Shown here: in pieces, positions 35,697-64,000 of the stretch
Layout of the letters: each line of letters opens with the position of its first letter
Position numbering within the stretch: position 1 is the stretch's first letter
Origin: Lineus longissimus
Lineage: Eukaryota > Nemertea > Pilidiophora > Heteronemertea > Lineidae
Direction of reading: 5' to 3'
Length of the DNA stretch: 64,000 bases
NCBI RefSeq assembly: GCF_910592395.1
Contig: NC_088308.1
Location: forward strand, 7,889,001-7,953,000
Translations under genes and position numbers: made by a program
The notes under the pieces: generated by a model
Told to the model about the DNA's origin: nothing
The model's database searches: none
The model's input: only the letters and a program-made list of their open reading frames with translations

Positions 35697-37081
35697 TGAC
35701 TTGATTCTGTAAGTAAAGAGAAGGAAATTGACGTTAGCTTCACAGGAAGCATTGGTGCACATGGGATGTCACAATGTGCCTATTGAGTACTGAATCCATA
35801 CACCAGTGAAGTGAGGTCAGAGATTTTTCTTCCTGTTGAGTTCTCTCATTCAACATGTTGAAGATGATTAGAACTGGTCTCGTCATTCATAATGGTCATA
35901 ATAAAATGACAAGGAATGATTTGTTCTTTGTCTGTCTGTTGGGTGCTGAGGGGGGGTCAGACATTGTGGCGTCATCTCATGATCTATCTTTTTTATCTTT
36001 GTAATTGTTCTGCCCCATCATGGCATCTTTCGAAATTGGACACAATGACGTAAAGCTGGCTGCCATGCCTCCATATTTCAGCTTTGTATCGCTGACTGTC
36101 AACCCCAACTTTGAACTACCTAACACAACACAATGAACTTGTACAAACGAGATTGAAAACTTCGGCAGACACTTTGTACTTGAGAACGCCAGAAAGTGGA
36201 GTATATAAGAAGAGACACTGCCACCTGGCACAGCCACATGCAGTGCAAGTGTAGTGACAGGTAGTCCACGAGTCAGTATGACAGTACATGCATGATCATG
36301 TACATGTCCCTGGCCGTACCCCATAGGCATAGTCTGACGTAACATGTCGTAGACGTAGTCGTGGTGTCAGTGATAGTGAGGACCAGGCCTATGGCCGCTG
36401 CCAGGTATGAGACATGTCATGAAATAGTGAAATCCACAGTTACTACAATAGTAATACAAGTAAACAATAAACAGGACAAGACAGGGCCAAGGGCAAGGCC
36501 AGGGGTCTCATTAATTTTTTGGATGAGTCAGAACATGCAGGATGAGGATGTCAGAGTCTCTCACATTCATTGGAAAGGGGCCAACTGAGCTATTATTTTC
36601 TACTTTCACTTACACTCCACAACTGTCACATCAACAAATCGTCACTGTCATCGTTGACAGAACATGTGCCAGAAAATTGGTTTTGTACTAACTGGCAAAT
36701 GTTGACAAAATGTGACCTCAATGACCTCATTTACTGCGAGGAGGAGATACTCGGAACCAATCAAAATCAATTACGTCGACCGGAAACTATATTTTAAAAT
36801 GAATGATTACTAGAGTAGCACTAAGTGTTATGGCTTAATGATAATTTGCATACAAAACCATTACTTTTTTATTCGATTGACTTGTTAAGGTTCGGAAAAG
36901 AAAATATTCATAATACTATCCAATTGTTTCAACAGATTATATTCAGTCCGAAGACAGAAAGGATCAAAACAAAGATGGCTGCAGCCTGCGAGCATTTTCC
37001 TGAAAATTCGTCTGATTTTGCTTCAAAATTCTCCTAGATTAAGATGCTTGTGATGGAATTTCGTTATTCAGAACGATCAAA
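35697..37081. promoter_or_regulatory. Divergent region between PPM1K and IRE1
   Basis: Holds the presumed promoters of both genes. A CCAAT at 36757-36761 followed 11 bases later by ACGT is loosely reminiscent of an ER-stress element, but the spacing and the CCACG half do not match the consensus, so it is only a hint. No gene recognised. Confidence 0.35.
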
Positions 37082-51406
<14,325 letters not shown>

Positions 51407-53965
51407 TCATGTATGAGCTGATTGTATCATTTACGGCTTGGGAGGGGTAGTTTTGTGAACGAGAGAGTTTTCTTTAATCAGTGGCCTAGCACTTCTTGAG
51501 CTGATTGACACTAAAGGCCCACTTCGTTGGTTCAAAAATTTGAAAATTTCTTATTGCGTAAATAAGCATTGAATATGAATTTCAACAATGTTGATGTGTA
51601 GACTCATATACAGATTCTATAAATGCCAAGTTTCAGCAAATTTGCATGCACAATGACTGTACTATAGCAAAGTTTAGGTCTGTTGACCTGATCCACAAGA
51701 AAACTATAATTACACAAACGATGTAGGCCTTCAGGAAACAGTTTGCTTCCTGTCTGTAAAATTGTGCCATGTTTGGAGAGGGGGTGTCGCGTAACTGTGT
51801 TTTGTATGTTTTTGATAATTGTTTAATGTCGATGTCATTATTGTTCAAGTTGTTGCGTTGACGGAATGTCACCGCGACCTGACCTTTGTACCTTTGTCAT
51901 GTATATGTATTATTTTGTCCATTTCCCAAATGTGTTCTGTTCATTTGAACTTAACATTACATTTCTCAGTGTCATCATTCATCATTCTTAGCGTCCTCAT
52001 TCAAGTGCATGTCTTTATTTTTTTCAAACATATCGAAACAGTGCCACCAGCTGTTAATAGTTGTCATAAAAGTTGAGCTTGATTTTCTATTCTGTTGGAA
52101 CTTTTCTAGTTTGGATAAACCTCTCATTGATTTTTTAAGTGACTTTTAAATTTTCTAAATGATTTTATAGTTTCTGCATTCATCAACTCAAACTTTGCCT
52201 AAAACATTGTGTATACTCAAGTACCTTCATGTACATGTATTTGTTTGGTAGCACCCGCAACTGAGCAATTCAAATCACTGCAACCTACAATCATGATCGC
52301 ATGTGACAAAAATTGCTGGTTTGCAATTACTAGTTTTACCCGCAGACGAGAGATCTTCATGTCGCACACGTTGTAATAGCCGGTCGCAGTGATTTAAATC
52401 ACTTGTCTGCGCAGCACTTTAGGTGTAACTTGGTTTTTTAACCATTTTTTAATGTTTCTATGTTTTATATTGTGTTAGATTTGATTGGTTAGTAAGGTAA
52501 GCTGGTACAGTTATGGCCCTGGTACAATTATAGCCAGCATGTGCATCGAAGAGTACTGCCAGTAGTTTTCTGTGCTGAAGGGGCTATAATTGCACCAATT
52601 TACCTTACATATGCATTGTACATGTTTGTGAAAGGTGTTGGCCACATTGCGTTAATTTGGACAGGATCAAAGTGTGTACTTGAACAGCTGGGTCTTTCCT
52701 GGGGAAATTTTCACATCATTGGCGGGGGGGGGGGTCTCTTCAAGCTCACTGGCTTGGCGATTTCTTTGGCTGTAATATGTGATATTGTACAATCTGTTAC
52801 CTTAATGTGCTTCTTAGAATTCATTCATGCAGCTGAGAAAGAGCTCTATTCATTTATTTCTTATACAAATAGTACATATATGATGTGCATGTTGGGCCCA
52901 CGAAAATCCACAAATAAGTATATTTGCATGGAGTCTGCCTTTTCAAAGCATAGAATTTGCTCATGATAAATAGAATTATTATTTTTTAAATTTAAAAAGT
53001 GGATTTCAAGGTGTCTTTTACCATTTTTTCCATGGAATTTGCAAAATAAAAAACCCACGTTTTGGGGCCTATAACATGTAACCGTGATCACAATTACAGA
53101 TGAATATGCAAGGGTGTGTGTGTAATATGGCATTGTCAATGGTGCTGGGTTTTGACAAGTTCATGTGAGCGTTGTACTGGGTAGGGATTAGCTGGTTGGG
53201 GTATAAAACTGTGCGTGAACTCCCCACTCGTCGTTTGTTTCTGCCAACTTGAAATGCTTTGAATGATACGTTGTAATTACAAATTTAATATATTCTTATC
53301 TGTAAAGTATTTATAATCATGTCATTTTCATAGAAATCTTCTTTGTAAATAAAGGAAGAAGAGAATCGTATACTATTAACATTTCTGTTTTTAACTACGT
53401 ACCTTCAGGATGAAAGAGTCGCATTAAGTTTTGACATTCTTAAAGGGATGTTATCACAACTGGAACCTCATCACCACTAGTCAGACCCGAGCCATGCGAT
53501 ATTATTGGGATAAATCACTTTGGTTTCACGCAAAAGTTTATGGTGGTTTGAGGTCATTAGTTCCAACTTGGTGTGTTGAGGACGAAGTCACAACCGTAAT
53601 GCTGAGCTGACTGAGGAATGTCATCTGCCTATTTCGACCAACTTCATGATAAAAAAACAATGTCCAAAGTTTGCCAATCCATTTTCAGTTAGATAAAAAC
53701 TCTACAGTAACACCTTTTCCCCAAAATAGCAAACATTGATATAGCACGTTGTGCGATGAAACTCTTCAGCCCGTATCTCTACATTTCCAAGAGAAATAAT
53801 GATGGAGACGAGATCAGAGATTTTTTACTGTAAAATCGGCTAGGAGCCGTCTTGACCGGCTAGGACAGAGAGACAGTTTTTAGTTCTACTCGTCACTCCC
53901 AGGCGGCGCTGCAGTCGTAGATTTTCTTCAAGAAGTTCCCCGCTTCCCCATCTTCAACCGTGAAT
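51407..53965. other. IRE1 3' UTR and intergenic region before ADK
   Basis: No coding exon recognised. AATAAA at 53348-53353 is a good candidate 3' end for IRE1, implying a UTR of about 1.95 kb. Two inverted-repeat hairpins lie inside it (about 52256-52412, and 52494-52606). Confidence 0.55.
52494..52606. repeat. Foldback hairpin in the presumed IRE1 3' UTR
   Basis: Left arm 52494-52519 and right arm 52580-52606 pair over about 26 bases with few mismatches (AAGGTAA ... GGCCC against GGGGCTATAATTG ... TTACCTT). Loop of about 60 bases. Confidence 0.75.
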
Positions 53966-60244
<6,279 letters not shown>

Positions 60245-60929
60245 CCAAAGGAACGAGAGAACTGTCTTGTTCGGTTCAGAATATCAGGGTCCACAATTGA
60301 CTTACTCAGTGAAACTTGTGTGCTTTGTATTAAAATGTATTGTTGGTGTCATTTGGCTCTTTAGGGTGAAAATTCAAAACCTTTTTCATGCAGTTTTCAC
60401 AGTAAGAAATACTACGTAATGAAAGACACAGAGTGTCTTTTTGACACTTCTCATGACCATTCCAAAAAGGATGTGTTGGGTTTGCATTATCACTGTTGGT
60501 GTACTGTATACACATTGAAGCCTCATAACAACCACAATAAAACAGGTTTTAGAAATATCTATCGTTTGACTCATTTCCTTTTGAGAGATTTAAACATCAT
60601 TCGGAATCATTTTTAGTTGGAGTGATATGGAATCATTTGAGATACTCTTGGTCCTAAAATCAGTGGCCGTAAACTAAGTGTCCACTTGGTCTTTGATGAT
60701 GGCAACTGAACAAAAGTGGTCATGCAGGAAGCTGACCTGCATGTGCTAAAGCCCGCAAGCTGCCAAATCGGTATGTCATGATCAATTGTGAGCAGGGGCA
60801 GAGAAGATCAACCTGAAACATGAAAGACCTGCACTCTACAGCCATCTTTTAACTGAGGATCAAAGACATGCTTTCCTGAAAAATTTCAAAATGTGTCTTC
60901 ATCTCTTCGAGATTTGTCTTCAAAGCCCT

Positions 60930-63260
60930 CTTCATTTTCCGATTGGTCCACTGGTTATTGACATAACACACGATTGTGCTTCCCAGTTATGTTCCCAGGG
61001 ACATGTTTCTTCTCTCTCGTGTCTCAATAAACAAGGTTGTGCCTTCTATTGCGACAGTTGTGCTCTCAGAGACGACATAATGTGGGATTGCACTCACAAT
61101 TTTGCCTACCACTCGGCTGTGATCCTTCAGGATGTGATACACAGTACAGATGGTTGTGCCTTCACAAGATGCATGACAACTGGTTCTTTCTGTACCCTCG
61201 GCTAGGTATGCTGTACCAAGAACTGTGGATGGAACTTCAATTGCAAACCCAAAGTGTTGTCCTTGAAAGCAAGTCACTGTGAACTGGTAATGAACAGTGT
61301 GTATCGCATCCAGAACAGTACGTGTCTATGAGAGCACAACCATCCTGATAGAAGGCACAACCTTACTTACACTTGTCAAGACAACAGTTTCTATAACCCT
61401 AAAACTGTCGCAGGGAACATAATCGGGAGGCACAACTGCGTGTGATATCCCAAGGAGTGTTGTTCTTGAAGCAAGCGACTATGAACTGGCAATGGCAAAG
61501 CCGTCTGTAGGGCATTTAAAATCACAGCCGACTGGTAGGCAGACCAATAGCATTTGTCTGTTAGCGCAATGATACATGTTATCCCACAAACTGTATGTTG
61601 TCTCTGAGAACACAGCCATTCTGATAGAAGACGCAACCTTGAATACTAACACTGGACAAGACAACAGTTTCTACAATCCTAAAACTGTCGCAGGGAACAT
61701 ACTCCGCGGCCCAACTTTTTATGATATCCCAAGGAGTGTTGTCCTTGAAGCAAGCGACTGTGAACTGGCAATGGCGAAGCCGTACGTATCGCATTTAAAA
61801 TCACATCCGACTGGTAGGCAGACCAATAGCATTTGTCTCTTAGCACAATCATACATGTTATCCCACAAACTCTATGTTGTCTCTGCAAGCACAACCATCA
61901 TGATAGAAGGCACAACCTCGTATACTTCATGAGACCACGGCGGGAAAAAACCCAGTCTTTATAGTCCGTAAGCGTCCCAGGAAACATAAACTGGTGGTGC
62001 AACTCGATTTGAAATCCCCAGATGATTTGTCCCAGCCAAGCGTTAGAGGCACAACCATGTGTATCCCATCCAGAAGGCACAATCTTGTATATTTTATTAA
62101 AGACACTGGAGGAATACAAGTTTGTTTAATCCTAAAATGTCCGTAGGAACATAATTGGGCAGCACAACTGCGTGTGGTATCCCAAAGCGTATTGTCCTTG
62201 GAAGCAAGAGACGGCACTGCCAAGTGTAGCGCATCTAAAATCACAGCCAAGTCATTGGCAGAACACTTAGCATTTGTCCGTTGTCATAATCATGTGTTAT
62301 TCTCGCCAACAGCATGTTGTCCCTGAGAGCACAACCATCTTGATAGAAGGCACAACCTCGTATACTTTGTGAGATCATGGAAGGGAAAAACCAAGTCTTT
62401 ATAGTCCGTAAGTGTCCTAGGAAACATAACCGGGTGGTGCAACTCGATGTGAAATCCCAAAATGTATTGTCCCAGCCAAGTGTTATAGGCACAACCATGT
62501 GTATCCCATCCAGGAGCACAGGCAACTGGTTTGTAGAGCAGTCAACATTTGTCTGTTAGCAATACCATACGTGTTATCTCAAAGTATGTCGTCTTCAAGG
62601 ACACCACTGTCTTTATATAAGGCACAAGCTTGTACTGTAAAGACGTAAAGACACTTGAGAAAAATGATAACCAGTGGCCAAGTTAGAAGCACAGAAGACA
62701 GATCTCAAACATGGAAGACCCCACTGAGGGGTCACGCTTGTTAACATTAGCTTTGAGATATCACACACAGTTTGGCCTCCAAATTATGTTCCTAGGGACC
62801 ATTTAGGATTATTAAAGCTGCTGTTTTGTCTTGTGTAAGTATACAAGGTTGTGCCTTCTATCATAATGGTGTTGCGCTCAGAGACAACATACAATTGGTG
62901 TGACAACACGCATGGTTGTGCCAACGGACAAATTATAGGCTTAAGTGTTCTGCCAACCAGTTGACTATGGTTCTAAGTTTGGTACAAATGGCTGTGCCAT
63001 CACCAGCTCATAATAATATGCTTCCAAGTACAACACACTTTGGGACATCACACACAGCTGAGTCTCCCGGTTTAATGTTCCCACGGACAATCACAGGATA
63101 CAAAATATGTTTTTTCTCTCAATACCGTCTTAAAGTATGCAAGGCTGTGCCTTCTATCATGATGGTTATGCCTTCTCTCATGATGGTTGTGCCTTCTATC
63201 AATCATGATGGTTGTGTCTTCTATTATGATGGTTGTGCTCTTAGAGACAACCGACTCGTA
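60930..63260. repeat. Degenerate repeat cluster with inverted flanks
   Basis: A unit containing TATCCCAA(G/A)(G/C), then a TCCTTGAAGCAAG block, a TTAAAATCACA(G/T)CCGACTGG block and GTTGTCTCTG(A/C)(G/A)AGCACA recurs in direct orientation at about 61417, 61695 and 62148. A second unit (TTTATAGTCCGTAAG, then CCCAGCCAAG(C/T)GTTA) recurs at 61912 and 62352. The flanks at about 60930-61180 and 62840-63250 carry the same sequence in reverse orientation (GGTTGTGCCTTCTAT). Confidence 0.8.
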
Positions 63261-63511
63261 GGGAGGTGACATGCATATTGTGCTGACAGACAAATGATTG
63301 GTTGTGGTGTTGTGTCTACTAGTTGGCTGTGCTCCTCTATTCCCATGGTTATGCTTTTAGGAGTTGGTTGTAGCCTGCTTCCAAGGCCAACACACCGAAC
63401 TTTGAAGGATATCATTCAAAGTTGTGCCAACCAATAGGTCAACAGGGACTCTATGATAGAACCTAGTGGTGTCACCACAGTCTCTTGTTCTCCTAGGGAA
63501 ACATCGTTGCA

Positions 63512-63682
63512 TATAGCCTTAGCGGACACCTCTCTAATAAGGACACCCTCTCTATTAAGGACACTGGTTTTGGTCCCAAATTGGTTGTTACCATTCAATT
63601 TGACCTCTCTGATCAGGAGACCTCTCCCTTAAGGACAGTACTTGTCAGTCCCAAGGGTGTCCTCAATAGAGAGGTTCTACTG
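63512..63682 (-). mobile_element. MITE family A, copy 8
   Basis: About 170 bp. Left end diverged (CCTTAGCGGACACC); right end GAGGTTCTACTG followed by TA. Confidence 0.83.
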
Positions 63683-64000
63683 TACTATTTGTTTGCCCCA
63701 GTGGGACATCGTTGGCTGTGCTCCCACCACAACCCTCTTGGCGACGATGATGTTATCCGAACAACCGATATTGGTCTAGAGTGTTAGGCCTTCTCTTTCA
63801 CTCATTCACTGAGCGGTTGATCACACTATGTCATAGCTTGTCCCTTGCTCATTCTCTGCACCACCGACATGCAGAAAATCTATAGGTGTTCCAACACCAG
63901 AAGCTCTGTCTTTGTGGGCAAATACCCGAATGATTGCCAAGTGACATTTACAGAGAAAGTCAAGAATGAAGTGAAAAAGATACTGTCTTTTATTTTAACG

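Larger units (their letters stand above)
60245..64000. other. Gene-free region right of ADK
   Basis: After the ADK 3' UTR there is no recognisable exon. The region holds a large degenerate repeat cluster and one MITE. All open frames here are short and change identity between repeat copies. Confidence 0.6.

Noticed and set aside
36757-36776. ER-stress response element upstream of IRE1
   Set aside because: CCAAT is present but the spacing and the CCACG half do not fit the consensus.

Overview
The window is animal nuclear DNA. It holds six multi-exon protein genes with GT-AG introns, AT-rich introns of a few hundred bases to about 2 kb, AATAAA polyadenylation signals, dispersed small transposons and several minisatellites. 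The gene content (IRE1, adenosine kinase, PPM1K, an SLC16 transporter, a multi-domain F-type lectin and a CACHD1-like protein) fits a marine bilaterian invertebrate, most likely a lophotrochozoan such as a mollusc, brachiopod or annelid. The species cannot be fixed from the sequence alone.

Layout: (1) 914-2996, minus: most of an SLC16/MCT transporter whose last exon or exons lie off the left edge. (2) 3.0-5.8 kb: no convincing gene; dispersed repeats and hairpins. (3) 5800-15204, minus: a complete 16-exon type I membrane protein with a signal peptide, seven tandem F-type lectin (FTP) domains each built from two exons, a Thr/Pro-rich stalk, a transmembrane segment and a short tail; every intron is phase 1. 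(4) 16315-29567, plus: a folate-receptor-like cysteine-rich region in one open frame with the first exon of a CACHD1-like (VWFA plus Cache) protein of 16 exons; one intron is almost entirely a 48-bp minisatellite and another holds an 86-bp satellite with a nested insertion. (5) 33830-35696, minus: mitochondrial PP2C phosphatase PPM1K, tail-to-tail with the previous gene. (6) 37082-51406, plus: full-length IRE1 (ERN1), 19 exons, with a long repetitive C-terminal tail after the RNase domain; its introns carry a degraded piggyBac element, a LINE 3' fragment and other repeats. (7) 53966-60244, plus: adenosine kinase, 9 exons, with a 30-bp minisatellite in intron 3 and a duplicated 5' splice site after exon 6. 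(8) 60.3-64 kb: no gene, but a degenerate array of related segments in both orientations.

The genes are unrelated in pathway and each has its own promoter; nothing suggests an operon. The divergent pairs (lectin / CACHD1-like, and PPM1K / IRE1) may share intergenic promoter regions. Exon joins were derived by hand from splice sites with phase checking; every join in the five complete models keeps the reading frame and restores conserved family sequence.
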